From positions 961,001 through 1,025,000 of the forward strand of contig NZ_CP139482.1 in NCBI RefSeq assembly GCF_041222825.1: a DNA stretch of 64,000 bases, read 5' to 3'. The notes beneath the pieces are model-generated. The model searched no databases and was not told where the DNA came from. It worked only from the letters and a program-made list of their open reading frames with translations. This DNA comes from Candidatus Thalassolituus haligoni (GTDB taxonomy: Bacteria; Pseudomonadota; Gammaproteobacteria; Pseudomonadales; Oceanobacteraceae). Numbering within the stretch: the first letter of the stretch is position 1; each line of letters opens with the position of its first letter. Both the position numbers and the translations under genes were made by a program. Positions 10,043-19,195 of the stretch are shown here, one piece after another.

Positions 10043-10759
10043 TCAGCCAGTGGTGTCGGGATGGGATGCCGCAGACATCGCCGGAGCGATGTTTGCTACG
10101 GGTAAATCCGCGAGGCCAAAGGCAATGGCCCAAAAATGACAGAATACGCCAGCAATCACAAATAAATGCCAGATTTCGTGGAAGCCAAAGGTGTCAGGCC
10201 AGGGGTTTGGCCATTTGCAGGCGTAAATAACCGCGCCTATGGTATAGAAACCACCGCCACAGGCCAGCCAGATCAACGCATCGGTTGGAATACGTTCTAT
10301 CGCTGGCTGGGCAGCGACTATGATCAGCCAGCCCATGGCGATATACACCAGCGTAGACAGCCAGCGTGGTGCGGTGATCCAGAAGAGCTTCAGCGCCACG
10401 CCAAGCAGCGCCAGTAACCATACGGTGCCAAGCAGCCACCAGCCAATGGTGCCGTGGAGAGGAACCAGGCAAACCGGCGTATAAGTACCGGCGATCAGTA
10501 AAAAAATGGCGATATGATCAATCCGTTTGAGCCAGGCAATCCATTGCTCGGAACCATATGACAGGTGATAGACCGCACTGCTGGCAAACATCAGCAGCAT
10601 GGTGGTGCCAAATACGCTGAACGATACAATATGCCAAATGCTGCCATGTAGCGTTGCCTGGACACTCAGAATGCACAGCGCAACAATGGCAAACAGCGCA
10701 CCGGCAAGATGGGTGAGGCCACTGACTGGTTCGCGAAACAGCGGGCGACCTGGGTGCAT
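10043..10759 (-). CDS. trhA: Hemolysin III family (TrhA/YqfA, PAQR-like) membrane protein
   Basis: This inner-membrane protein of the hemolysin III/PAQR superfamily affects membrane energetics in some bacteria; its biochemical activity is not settled. The start at 10759 is preceded by AAGGAG and gives 238 residues; the longer open frame upstream has no family similarity. About seven hydrophobic segments can be counted. Family motifs include SGLTHLAGALFAI, SSAVYHL and the C-terminal GFHEIWHLFVI with conserved histidines. It ends 24 bases before arfB, so the two could share a transcript. Confidence 0.88.
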   Translation of the reverse strand: MHPGRPLFREPVSGLTHLAGALFAIVALCILSVQATLHGSIWHIVSFSVFGTTMLLMFASSAVYHLSYGSEQWIAWLKRIDHIAIFLLIAGTYTPVCLVPLHGTIGWWLLGTVWLLALLGVALKLFWITAPRWLSTLVYIAMGWLIIVAAQPAIERIPTDALIWLACGGGFYTIGAVIYACKWPNPWPDTFGFHEIWHLFVIAGVFCHFWAIAFGLADLPVANIAPAMSAASHPDTTG

Positions 10760-10783
10760 TAAAAACTCCTTGGCGGGCTGTGA

Positions 10784-11233
10784 GTGACCATAGTGGATAA
10801 CGCAATTACCTTTGGGGTTTATACCGATTTTATGGCAGCAAACAGTGTAGCGCGACTGAGTATACCGGCAGATCAGGTAAATTATGACGCCGACCTGGCA
10901 GAAGGTTCCTCTGATATCAAACCTGCCACTGAATCTGCTCCTGACGCAGGCTGGTTTTTGTATTTTATTCGTACCCGCCACAACACCTTGTATTGTGGCG
11001 TTACGACGAATGTGATTCGGCGCTTTCGCGAGCACAACTCCGGTAGCGTGCGTGCTGCGCGGGCGTTGCGAGGCAAGGCACCCTTGCAGTTGGATTTTAG
11101 CTGGTTGTTGCCGAGCAAGTCGGTGGCACTGAAAGTCGAATACCGGGCGAAACGGTTGAGCCGACCCCAAAAGGAACGGCTGATCGCTGGAGACCGCGCA
11201 CTGCAACAGCGCTTGTTGCACGATGTGGCGTGA
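10784..11233 (+). CDS. GIY-YIG nuclease superfamily protein (YhbQ/UPF0213-like)
   Basis: The C-terminal 95 residues are a compact GIY-YIG domain: WFLYFI (57-62), LYCGVT (69-74), the arginine-rich helix NVIRRFREHN and a downstream VEYRAKRLSR. Stand-alone proteins of this type are about 100 residues and have been linked to DNA repair. Here an unusual 55-residue N-terminal part without recognisable domain precedes it. The start shown is a GTG only 24 bases from the divergent trhA start; an internal ATG at 10832 is an alternative. The domain call is firm; start and function are uncertain. Confidence 0.78.
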   Translation: MTIVDNAITFGVYTDFMAANSVARLSIPADQVNYDADLAEGSSDIKPATESAPDAGWFLYFIRTRHNTLYCGVTTNVIRRFREHNSGSVRAARALRGKAPLQLDFSWLLPSKSVALKVEYRAKRLSRPQKERLIAGDRALQQRLLHDVA

Positions 11234-11407
11234 ATCGTGTTATGAGGTAATGAGGTACGCGGTGAAAGGTTTATCAGACGCAAGCTGAACACTTGTTACC
11301 GATACACTGCGTAATTGTTACATGGATGTCATAACTTCGCTTTAGACTCCGGCGCCCTGTCAGTAGAATGACACGCAATTTATAGCGACACGGATACCAT
11401 CATCATC

Positions 11408-12169
11408 ATGTTTGCAGCCATTTGGGCAACTCGCTGGTACCTGCTTCTCGGCCTGTTTACCTTTCTTGTATTTCTGGCCATCAATGCGCCATTACACTTT
11501 GTCTGGCGCATGCTGGAACCTGATGTGCGGAATTTACCGGTCGATGTTCGGTCAGTTTCCGGCACACTCTGGCATGGTCATCTCCAGGCCGAGCAACGAC
11601 AACTTGGCCCCATTGATGCGGAGTGGCGGTTGTCGCCCTGGGCGTTGTTGACGGCGGCGGCTGAAGTTGACTTGACGTTGACAGCACCTGCGATCCGAAT
11701 GAATGGTCTGGTGCGTTTGGAGGCCGATCAGCAGTTACATGTCACCGGGCTGGACGGTTTTGTTGATACTGATTTATTGAAGCCGTTACTGAAACCATTG
11801 CAGATTGATCTGTCTGGCAACATCGAAGCCAATGATGTGGCTGCCGTGATTGAGTTGGATACCCGGCAGCTGACCGCACTGGGTGGCCGCCTGGTTTTCA
11901 GTGGTGGTGCTGCGGCTTTTCCGGTACAACGCAAACGGGTGACGGCCGAGGTGCCGATGTTGGTTGGGGCTCTGGGTATGGATAAAGAACGTGCGGTGCT
12001 GGATGTGACGTCAATGGAAGGCCAGAAGCTGGTACAAGGGTTCATCCAGCCGGATGGCTGGGGTGGAGTGGCGATACGACGTCGCATGTTTGATGTGTTA
12101 GGGCAAACCTGGCCAGACAAAGCCGATGTGGATACCGTGGTTTTTGAAGTGTCACGAAAGATTCTATAA
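11408..12169 (+). CDS. gspN: Type II secretion system protein N (GspN)
   Basis: GspN is an accessory inner-membrane protein of type II secretion systems. The 253 residues begin with one membrane anchor (WYLLLGLFTFLVFLAINAP) followed by a periplasmic beta-rich domain. The pattern VRSVSGTLWHGHL near residue 50 and LSPWALL are typical of the family. It heads a gspN-gspC-gspD block with only 27 bases to gspC. Similarity to GspN is moderate and drifts fast, but the neighbours make the call reliable. Confidence 0.85.
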   Translation: MFAAIWATRWYLLLGLFTFLVFLAINAPLHFVWRMLEPDVRNLPVDVRSVSGTLWHGHLQAEQRQLGPIDAEWRLSPWALLTAAAEVDLTLTAPAIRMNGLVRLEADQQLHVTGLDGFVDTDLLKPLLKPLQIDLSGNIEANDVAAVIELDTRQLTALGGRLVFSGGAAAFPVQRKRVTAEVPMLVGALGMDKERAVLDVTSMEGQKLVQGFIQPDGWGGVAIRRRMFDVLGQTWPDKADVDTVVFEVSRKIL

Positions 12170-12196
12170 CCTTGGCGCCGATTCGGAGCAGTCGAT

Positions 12197-13084
12197 TTGG
12201 ATAAGAATGTGGTAGAGCTGTTGCTGTGGCAAAAATGGATATTGCTGGCGGGCAAGCTGATGCTGACGGTGTTATTGAGCTGGCAGGCAGCACAACTGGT
12301 GTGGCTGGTGGCCGCCCCGGCACCGCTGGTATTAAAAGCGCCCGTTCAAGGTAATGCTGAGGCGGCAGATGGTCATGTGCGGGGAACCGCAGCCTATCAC
12401 CTGTTCGGTGAAGCAACGGCGGTCGCTCCAGTGGTGGTACAAAAAGAAGTGGAGGCACCGGATACCCGTCTGAAGCTGACCCTGCTGGGGGTTAATCAGT
12501 CCTCGCGAGAGGAATACTCCAGTGCCATCATCTCTGCGGCGGGTCGGGCTGGGGAATTTTATCGGATGGGGGATGCCGTTCAAGGCCGTACCCGGCTGGC
12601 CGGTGTGTATTCGGACAAAGTCATTCTGGATACGGTGGGCAAGTTGGAAACCCTCAAGTTTGACGAGCAGACAAGTCGTGGCTCGGATGTGCGGATTGTC
12701 CCTCGTGACGATACTGACAGGGGTAACCCGAGTGCCTCTAGCGGGCGTTCCGGTTCGTTAAAGGAGCGTTTTGGCAAGATCCGTAATGCCACTGAATTTG
12801 TCGATCTGGCGACGTCTGAACTGGAGGATGATCCGCTTGAAGCGCTGGGACGCATGGGGCTGGAGCCGCAAGGGGATGGTTTGGGCTATCGGGTGCAACC
12901 CGGTTCGCCGCTGATGCAGTTCAAACTCCGACCAGGTGATTTGCTGTTGTCGATCAACGGCCAGTCACTCGGAGACCCCGCCAGTGACCAGAGCCTGTTG
13001 GCTGATTTGCAAAATACCGATAGCGTGCGTATCGAAGTACAGCGCGGCAATGATCGTTTCACCGTTAACCACAGGCTGAATTAA
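12197..13084 (+). CDS. gspC: Type II secretion system protein C (GspC) with PDZ domain, TTG start
   Basis: GspC bridges the inner-membrane platform and the secretin GspD and may help select substrates. The 295 residues contain one membrane segment (about 18-40), a homology region with AAYHLFGEA (about 68-76) and ALLGVNQSS-like LTLLGVNQS, then a linker and a C-terminal PDZ domain (GDLLLSINGQSLGDP). The best start is a TTG at 12197; a GTG four codons later is possible. It lies four bases upstream of gspD. Confidence 0.88.
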   Translation: MDKNVVELLLWQKWILLAGKLMLTVLLSWQAAQLVWLVAAPAPLVLKAPVQGNAEAADGHVRGTAAYHLFGEATAVAPVVVQKEVEAPDTRLKLTLLGVNQSSREEYSSAIISAAGRAGEFYRMGDAVQGRTRLAGVYSDKVILDTVGKLETLKFDEQTSRGSDVRIVPRDDTDRGNPSASSGRSGSLKERFGKIRNATEFVDLATSELEDDPLEALGRMGLEPQGDGLGYRVQPGSPLMQFKLRPGDLLLSINGQSLGDPASDQSLLADLQNTDSVRIEVQRGNDRFTVNHRLN

Positions 13085-13088
13085 GGAT

Positions 13089-14981
13089 ATGGGTGTGTTC
13101 AAACATTGGGTAGTGGCTGTCTTGTTATCACTGAGCTTCACCGTCAGTGCTCAGGAGAGCTGGCAGATCAATCTGAAAGAAGCCGATATCGGCGCCTTTA
13201 TCAGCCAGGTGGCGGATATTACCGGAAAAAGCTTTGTGGTCGATCCGCGCGTCAAGGGCAAGGTTAATGTCCTGACCAGTGAGGCGATGGATTCCAACGG
13301 CGTATATGAGTTGTTTCTGTCGGTGTTGCAGGTGCACGGTTATGCCGCCGTACCAGCCGGAGATGTGGTGCTGATTGTCCAACAGAACGAGGTGAAACAG
13401 GTTGGTCGTGACCTGAACACCCAATCGGCCAATGATAGCCAGGAAATGCTTACCAAGGTAATCATGATCAAGAATACACCGGCGCTGGATCTGGTGCCTA
13501 TTTTGCGCCCGTTGGTGGCCAAATACGGCCATCTGGCCGGGGTCAAATCCGCCAACGCGCTGATCATTTCAGATCATGCCATGAATATTCAGCGCATCGA
13601 GCAGATTATCGATCGCCTCGATAAGTCCGGCAGTGAAGAACTGGAAGTGGTGCAACTCAAAGAAGCCTGGGTCGGCAATGTCGTTACCATGTTACAAAGC
13701 CTGGATCCCTCCAAGGTTTCCCAGGGCAATGGCGATAATAACAATACCGCTGGCAGCATTCGGGTGGTGGCCGACGAGCGCAGCAATCGGCTGATTATCA
13801 AGGGCGAAAAAACGGCTCGCGAACGTATTCGCCATCTGATCGAGCAGCTTGACCAGCCATCCTATTTCAGCGGCAGTGCCCAGGTGATTCGGCTGCAGTA
13901 CGCCGATGCCACCAAGCTGGCGGATCTGCTCAAAAACCTGATGGGTGAAGTGAGCAGTAATGACAAGGATGCCCAGCAAGTGAAGGGTTCTGTCGGTATT
14001 CACGCCGATGAAGAACTGAATGCCTTGGTGGTGCGTGCCGAACCGTCATTGATGAAAGAGATTCAGGAACTGGTCGCGTCACTGGATGTACGCCGTGCAC
14101 AGGTGTTGATTGAATCGGCGATTGTTGAAGTGACGGGTGATGTGAACGATGCACTGGGCGTGCAATGGGTTTCTGGTGATCTGGATAATCCGGTATCCAT
14201 GACTAATTTCAGCGACGCCGGGCCGTCGCTCAGTACCATCGCCACCAGTGTTGCGTCCGGGTCGTATGCCAGTGCCATTGGCAGTGGCCTGACGGTTGGT
14301 GGTTACAGTGAGAATAACGGTGTGCTGGACTTCGGCGTGATCTTGCAGGCATTGCAGAGTGACAGCAATACCAACTTGCTGTCGACCCCCAGCATCATGA
14401 CTATGGACAATCAGGAAGCGGAAATCATTGTCGGTCAGAACGTACCGTTTATTACTGGCTCGACGTCGTCGTCGACCAATTCCAATCCTTTCACCACCAT
14501 CACCCGTGAAGATGTTGGTGTGACGCTGAAGGTGAAGCCACACATTCATGACGGCACGGATATTCGTCTGGAAGTGGAAGCTACGGCAGAATCCGTATCG
14601 GCCACCTCGGTGTCGGGCAGTGCGGATCTGATTACTAACAAACGATCGATCAAAACCATGATTCTGACTGGTAATCAGGAAACCATCGTCCTGGGCGGCC
14701 TGATTCGTGATGACGTGATCGAGAGTGAAAGCAAGGTGCCTTGGCTGGGTGATATTCCGGTGCTGGGCTGGTTGTTCCGCTCATCCAGTAGCGAGCACGT
14801 CAAAAGTAATCTGATGGTGTTTTTACGTCCGACCATTGTTAATAACGCTGAAACCTCCCGTGCACTGACCCGTGAAAAATACAACGGTATCTGGGAGTTT
14901 GAAGTGTCTGATCAGCTTGGTACGGACGATATTGATGCCTCGCTTGAACGACTGTTTGAGGGTCGTCCAACCAATCGCTAG
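13089..14981 (+). CDS. gspD: Type II secretion system secretin GspD
   Basis: GspD forms the outer-membrane channel for folded exoproteins. The 630 residues start with a signal peptide ending near TVSAQ, followed by the N0 domain (LKEADIGAFISQVADITGK), the N1-N3 repeats and a C-terminal secretin domain with VPWLGDIPVLGWLFR. The remaining gsp genes (E to M) are not next to it: a maf gene follows on the other strand. The split of N-C-D from the pilin and ATPase genes is seen in some marine gammaproteobacteria; the rest should be elsewhere in the genome. Confidence 0.95.
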   Translation: MGVFKHWVVAVLLSLSFTVSAQESWQINLKEADIGAFISQVADITGKSFVVDPRVKGKVNVLTSEAMDSNGVYELFLSVLQVHGYAAVPAGDVVLIVQQNEVKQVGRDLNTQSANDSQEMLTKVIMIKNTPALDLVPILRPLVAKYGHLAGVKSANALIISDHAMNIQRIEQIIDRLDKSGSEELEVVQLKEAWVGNVVTMLQSLDPSKVSQGNGDNNNTAGSIRVVADERSNRLIIKGEKTARERIRHLIEQLDQPSYFSGSAQVIRLQYADATKLADLLKNLMGEVSSNDKDAQQVKGSVGIHADEELNALVVRAEPSLMKEIQELVASLDVRRAQVLIESAIVEVTGDVNDALGVQWVSGDLDNPVSMTNFSDAGPSLSTIATSVASGSYASAIGSGLTVGGYSENNGVLDFGVILQALQSDSNTNLLSTPSIMTMDNQEAEIIVGQNVPFITGSTSSSTNSNPFTTITREDVGVTLKVKPHIHDGTDIRLEVEATAESVSATSVSGSADLITNKRSIKTMILTGNQETIVLGGLIRDDVIESESKVPWLGDIPVLGWLFRSSSSEHVKSNLMVFLRPTIVNNAETSRALTREKYNGIWEFEVSDQLGTDDIDASLERLFEGRPTNR

Positions 14982-15062
14982 TGGGCCTTCAGGCCACGCC
15001 GTCACTCTGTCGCGGTCGCATCGCAGGTTTACCCCCCGTCGTTATCATGACTGGTGGGCTTC

Positions 15063-15653
15063 CTAGCGATGCCGGGCCGCCAACTGCAGTGGGTTCAGTC
15101 CTGCTGCTCTCATTAAATCGCACAAGCGGATTAATGGCAGCCCAATCAGGCTATTGATATCCCGCCCATGCAAGGCTTCAAACAGATGGATGCCGAGGCC
15201 TTCGACCTTGAAGCTGCCAGCACAATCGTAGGGTTGCTCCAGTCTCAGATAATCTTCAATTTCCTCGGCTGACAGAGCCCGAAACTGCACATCAAAGTGC
15301 TCAACGGCACTGCTTGTTTTACCTTGATGCCAAAGTGCAATACCGGTCGAAAAACGAATGGTCTTCCCGGCGCTGGCCAGTAGTTGCTGACGGGCGTTGT
15401 CATGGTTTTCCGGTTTGCTGACTACCGCGCCATTCAGTGAACAGGCCTGATCGCTGCCGATAATCCAGTGCTGCGGGTACTGTGCTGCCATGGCGAGGGC
15501 TTTTTGTTCCGCCAGGCGCTGGACATAGGCATCGATGGTTTCATCGACGTACGGGGTTTCATCAATATCCGGACTGGCCCAGTCGAATGGAATACCCAGC
15601 TGTGCCAGTTGCTGGCGACGATAGCGAGATGATGAGGCGAGTAACAGTTGCAT
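15063..15653 (-). CDS. yceF: Maf/YceF family nucleoside triphosphate pyrophosphatase
   Basis: YceF-type Maf proteins hydrolyse modified nucleotides such as 7-methyl-GTP to the monophosphate. The 196 residues open with LLLASSSRYRRQQL and include IIGSDQACSL (catalytic Asp region), SKPENHDNARQQL and the YDCAGSFKVEGLG motif typical of the YceF branch. In many bacteria it neighbours rpmF and plsX; here it stands alone between gspD and sodB. Confidence 0.92.
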   Translation of the reverse strand: MQLLLASSSRYRRQQLAQLGIPFDWASPDIDETPYVDETIDAYVQRLAEQKALAMAAQYPQHWIIGSDQACSLNGAVVSKPENHDNARQQLLASAGKTIRFSTGIALWHQGKTSSAVEHFDVQFRALSAEEIEDYLRLEQPYDCAGSFKVEGLGIHLFEALHGRDINSLIGLPLIRLCDLMRAAGLNPLQLAARHR

Positions 15654-15740
15654 TCAGGCTCCTGTAGCGTAGCCGACACTGCGCTGGAAAAGGTAAGGAA
15701 GGAAAGGCGGCCAGTTAATAAAAACCAAGCCAACAAAAAA

Positions 15741-15757
15741 GGGAGCCGAGGCTCCCT
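15741..15757. terminator. Bidirectional terminator between sodB and yceF
   Basis: GGGAGCC and GGCTCCC form a 7-bp stem with a two-base loop, bounded by A-rich sequence on the left and TTTTTAT on the right. On the minus strand the stem is followed by six T, so it should stop sodB transcripts 18 bases past the stop codon. Confidence 0.85.
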
Positions 15758-15774
15758 TTTTATCAATGCAGTGA

Positions 15775-16359
15775 TCAGGCAGCGAAGTTAGCGTTCGCAA
15801 ATTCCCAGTTCACCAGTGCCCAGAAACCTTTCAGGTAATCCGGACGTACGTTGCGATAGTCGATGTAGTAGGCGTGTTCCCACAGGTCAACGGTCAGCAG
15901 CGGCGTCAGACCTTCTTCAGTGATCGGGGTAGCAGCGTTGGACGTGTTGACGATGTCCAGTGTGCCGTCTGCCTTTTTCACCAGCCAGGTCCAGCTGGAG
16001 CCGAAGTTGTTCACCGCCATATCGTTGAACTTGGTCTGGAATTCTTCGAATGAACCAAACGCAGCGTTGATGGCGTCGGCGATAGCGCCAGTCGGTGCAC
16101 CACCGGCATTCGGTGCCAGACTGTTCCAGTAGAAGGTGTGGTTCCAGATTTGGGCTGCGTTGTTGAATACGCCGCCAGAAGAAGTCTTGATGATTTCTTC
16201 CAGAGTCTTGCCTTCAAATTCAGTACCACCAATCAAACCATTCAGTTTGGTGACGTAGGTGTTGTGGTGCTTACCGTAGTGGAAATCGAGGGTTTCTGCA
16301 GAGATGTGAGGTTCCAGTGCAGTTTTTTCGTATGGCAGAGCGGGAAGTTCGAAGGCCAT
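15775..16359 (-). CDS. sodB: Iron superoxide dismutase SodB
   Basis: SodB disproportionates superoxide in the cytoplasm. The 194 residues show the four metal ligands of the family: His27 (LDFHYGKHH), His74 (IWNHTFYW), Asp158 and His162 (VDLWEHAYY). The [11 protein letters not shown] context with Gln70 is typical of the iron enzyme rather than the manganese one. A GGAG ribosome site precedes the ATG. The 300-base upstream region holds a 19-bp perfect palindrome that may be a regulator site. Confidence 0.97.
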   Translation of the reverse strand: MAFELPALPYEKTALEPHISAETLDFHYGKHHNTYVTKLNGLIGGTEFEGKTLEEIIKTSSGGVFNNAAQIWNHTFYWNSLAPNAGGAPTGAIADAINAAFGSFEEFQTKFNDMAVNNFGSSWTWLVKKADGTLDIVNTSNAATPITEEGLTPLLTVDLWEHAYYIDYRNVRPDYLKGFWALVNWEFANANFAA

Positions 16360-16659
16360 GAGCGTTCTCCATTATCAGGCTAGGTGGTTGCATTCAGGGG
16401 TGTAGATGGGGCTTTATAAAAATAATTCAACGGCTCCATCCCGCCTTCCGAAGTCGCAGCATGATAACACCGGAGCGGCCGGAGCGGCTATGTGTTGCTA
16501 ATAGTGAATCACTATTATGGAAAGGATGAATTCTTGCTCTACAGGTGTGTCTGATGCTCTGGTCAGGCGTGAAAATTCCCGGCTGCGGTCGGTATTTCAG
16601 CGTTAATGTTTGTATACTGCGGGCCGTTTATCTCCTGATCGCCAGTTCCGGAAATCCTA
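16360..16659. promoter_or_regulatory. Divergent intergenic region of sodB and the coiled-coil protein, with 19-bp palindrome
   Basis: At 16499-16517 the sequence TAATAGTGAATCACTATTA is a perfect inverted repeat with 9-bp arms around one base, about 140 bases from either start codon. It is not a good match to the Fur box. A TATACT at 16613-16618 is a plausible -10 for the rightward gene. The rest of the region shows no reading frame that looks coding. Confidence 0.6.
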
Positions 16660-17436
16660 ATGGACAACGTTAAAGAACCGCTTATACCCGACATCAAACC
16701 CTCGAAAGACGATATTGAAATGCGTCAGCGGCAAAATAAATCGCGGCGTTCACCGGCGGCAGCCGGGTCTGCCAACACAACAGGCAAGTCCGCTGGGGCC
16801 GGGCTGGTGGCTGTGGCACTGTTGCTGGCTCTGCTTGGTCTCGCCGCCGCCGGGTATCTTTATACCCTGGTGCAGACGATGCAGACCGAGCTGCTGGCGG
16901 CCAGACAGACCCTTCAGCAGCAGTCGGTTAATCTGCAACAACTAAATGAGCGTTTGTCGGTTACTGGCGAAAACGCCAGTTTGTCACTCGATGCGCTCAA
17001 GGTGCTGCTGAAAGAACATGATTCTGAAATTCGCAAGCTGTGGGATGTTGCCAATAAGCGTAACAAGGGCATGATCGCCAGTAATGAAAAAGCCATAGCG
17101 AGCAATGTGGCGACTGTCAAAAGACTCAAGTCTGAGGCCGACAAGCAGCAGATCAGCCTGACCACGCAGCAAGCGACGCTGGAGCAGCAACAGCTGGCCA
17201 GCAGCGCACTGTCGGAGCGGGTATCTTCCGCCGAAGCGGCACTGCTGTCCTTGCCGGAATCCGAGTTGCGTATTGCCCAGAACAGCGAGGCGGTACAAAT
17301 GACGGGGCGTAGCGTCGCCATCCTGAAAGAATCCCTGGCCAATCGTCAGCAAGAGATTGAGACCTTACGCAAGCAGCTGCGTCAGGTGGAGTCGCGTATC
17401 ACCACACTGCACACTCCGGCCGCGACCAAACCCTGA
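16660..17436 (+). CDS. Single-pass membrane protein with long coiled coil, unknown function
   Basis: The 258 residues consist of a charged, Ala-rich N-terminal cytoplasmic part, one membrane segment (about 47-68, GLVAVALLLALLGLAAAGYL) and a C-terminal domain of about 180 residues that is nearly all heptad-like helix rich in Gln, Glu, Leu and Ala. No enzyme motif is visible. The topology puts the coiled coil in the periplasm. It stands between sodB and fumA in the same orientation as fumA, 164 bases upstream. I do not recognise a characterised family. Confidence 0.7.
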   Translation: MDNVKEPLIPDIKPSKDDIEMRQRQNKSRRSPAAAGSANTTGKSAGAGLVAVALLLALLGLAAAGYLYTLVQTMQTELLAARQTLQQQSVNLQQLNERLSVTGENASLSLDALKVLLKEHDSEIRKLWDVANKRNKGMIASNEKAIASNVATVKRLKSEADKQQISLTTQQATLEQQQLASSALSERVSSAEAALLSLPESELRIAQNSEAVQMTGRSVAILKESLANRQQEIETLRKQLRQVESRITTLHTPAATKP

Positions 17437-17600
17437 CATTTGACTAAAGGCGCCTGTCGATCGCATTTGAGCCGCTTGTTCCTTCGGGTACAATCGGCCA
17501 CCGTTCGCGCCAGCATCGGTCTGGCGCATATCACTGCTGAGTGTTTTGTCGCAAGACGGAGCCAGGGCACCCGAGAGAGAGCACAGAGAGAGAACTCGCC

Positions 17601-19112
17601 ATGACAGTGATCAAGCAAGAAGACCTGATCCAAAGCGTCGCTGATGCGCTGCAGTACATTTCCTACTACCACCCCAAAGATTTTATCGACGCCGTTCACG
17701 CAGCGTACGAGCGTGAAGAGTCCAAGGCCGCCAAAGACGCCATGGCGCAGATTCTGATCAACTCTCGTATGTGTGCCATGGGCAAACGTCCGATCTGTCA
17801 GGATACTGGTATCGTTACCGTTTTTCTGACCATTGGTATGGATGTCAAATTTGAAAGCGACATGTCGGTCGAAGACATGTGTAACGAAGGGGTTCGTCGT
17901 GCTTACCTGAACCCGGACAACGTCTTGCGTGCTTCGGTACTGGCGGATCCGGACGGCAAGCGGGTCAACACCAAGGACAATACTCCGGCGGTTATTCATA
18001 TGAAACTGGTGCCGGGGAATACCGTCGACGTGCATGTCGCAGCCAAGGGCGGCGGCTCCGAAGCCAAATCCAAGTTCGCCATGCTGAACCCGTCTGACGA
18101 TGTGGTTGAATGGGTACTGAAGCAGATTCCGACCATGGGGGCTGGCTGGTGTCCGCCGGGCATGTTGGGTATCGGCATTGGCGGCACGGCTGAAAAAGCC
18201 ATGCAAATTGCCAAGGAATCGCTGCTGGAGCCAATCAATATCCAGGAACTGCAGGCGCGTGGTGCCAGTAATCGTGCCGAAGAACTGCGCCTGGAGTTGT
18301 TCGATAAGGTCAACAAGCTGGGCATCGGCGCTCAGGGGCTGGGTGGTCTGACCACGGTACTGGATGTGAAAGTGGCGGATTATCCGACCCATGCCGCCAA
18401 CAAGCCGGTAGCCATTATTCCTAACTGTGCGGCAACCCGTCACACCCATTTTGTGCTGGATGGTTCCGGGGTTGCCTCGCTGCCAGTGCCAAAGCTGGAA
18501 GACTGGCCGGAAATCAGCTGGGAAGTTGGTGACAGTGTTCGCCGCGTTGACCTGAACACCGTAACGCCGGAAGACGTCAAGGATTGGAAAACCGGTGAAA
18601 CCGTACTGCTGTCTGGCAAGATGCTGACCGGCCGGGATGCCGCTCACAAACGTATGGTCGAAATGCTGGCCCGTGGTGAAGAACTGCCGGTTGATCTGAA
18701 AGGTCGCTTTATCTATTACGTTGGCCCGGTTGATCCGGTTCGCGACGAAGTAGTTGGCCCTGCTGGCCCGACCACAGCCACCCGGATGGACAAGTTTACC
18801 CGTACTATCCTTGAACAAACCGGACTGCTGGGCATGATCGGTAAATCCGAGCGTGGCCCGATCGCGATTGAAGCCATCAAGGACAACGAAGCCGTGTACC
18901 TGATGGCCGTCGGCGGTGCGGCTTACCTGGTTTCCCAGGCGATCAAGGGTGCGGAAGTGCTGGGTTTTGCGGATCTGGGTATGGAAGCCATCTACGAGTT
19001 TGACGTGGTGGATATGCCCGTCACCGTTGCTGTCGATACCAAAGGTGAATCGGTACACATGACCGGCCCGATCGAATGGGCGGCGCGTATCGCCGCGAAA
19101 GAAGTGAGCTGA
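17601..19112 (+). CDS. fumA: Class I (4Fe-4S) fumarate hydratase
   Basis: This oxygen-sensitive fumarase interconverts fumarate and malate in the TCA cycle using an iron-sulfur cluster. From the ATG at 17601 the protein has 503 residues, matching the single-chain class I enzymes. Alpha and beta domains are fused; conserved stretches include RPICQDTGIVTVF, MGAGWCPPGMLGIGIGGT and IPNCAATRHTHF, the cysteines being likely cluster ligands. An upstream extension of the frame lacks family similarity. A strong terminator follows. Confidence 0.95.
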   Translation: MTVIKQEDLIQSVADALQYISYYHPKDFIDAVHAAYEREESKAAKDAMAQILINSRMCAMGKRPICQDTGIVTVFLTIGMDVKFESDMSVEDMCNEGVRRAYLNPDNVLRASVLADPDGKRVNTKDNTPAVIHMKLVPGNTVDVHVAAKGGGSEAKSKFAMLNPSDDVVEWVLKQIPTMGAGWCPPGMLGIGIGGTAEKAMQIAKESLLEPINIQELQARGASNRAEELRLELFDKVNKLGIGAQGLGGLTTVLDVKVADYPTHAANKPVAIIPNCAATRHTHFVLDGSGVASLPVPKLEDWPEISWEVGDSVRRVDLNTVTPEDVKDWKTGETVLLSGKMLTGRDAAHKRMVEMLARGEELPVDLKGRFIYYVGPVDPVRDEVVGPAGPTTATRMDKFTRTILEQTGLLGMIGKSERGPIAIEAIKDNEAVYLMAVGGAAYLVSQAIKGAEVLGFADLGMEAIYEFDVVDMPVTVAVDTKGESVHMTGPIEWAARIAAKEVS

Positions 19113-19132
19113 TCACGCTGTTCTGATTGAAT

Positions 19133-19168
19133 AACCCGGCCCTGTGTTAACAGCGCCGGGTTTTTTGT
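19133..19168 (+). terminator. Rho-independent terminator of fumA
   Basis: AACCCGG and CCGGGTT form the stem, 21 bases past the fumA stop, followed by a T-rich tail (TTTTTTGTTTTTT). The inner loop can pair further (CTGTGTTAACAG). Confidence 0.9.
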
Positions 19169-19195
19169 TTTTTACTGCGGATACCGGAGCAAGCA

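Noticed and set aside
17382..19058. 558-codon open frame on the minus strand across fumA
   Set aside because: It is antisense to a clear class I fumarase, shows no family motif and has the His/Arg/Gln-rich composition typical of a frame opposite a GC-rich gene.
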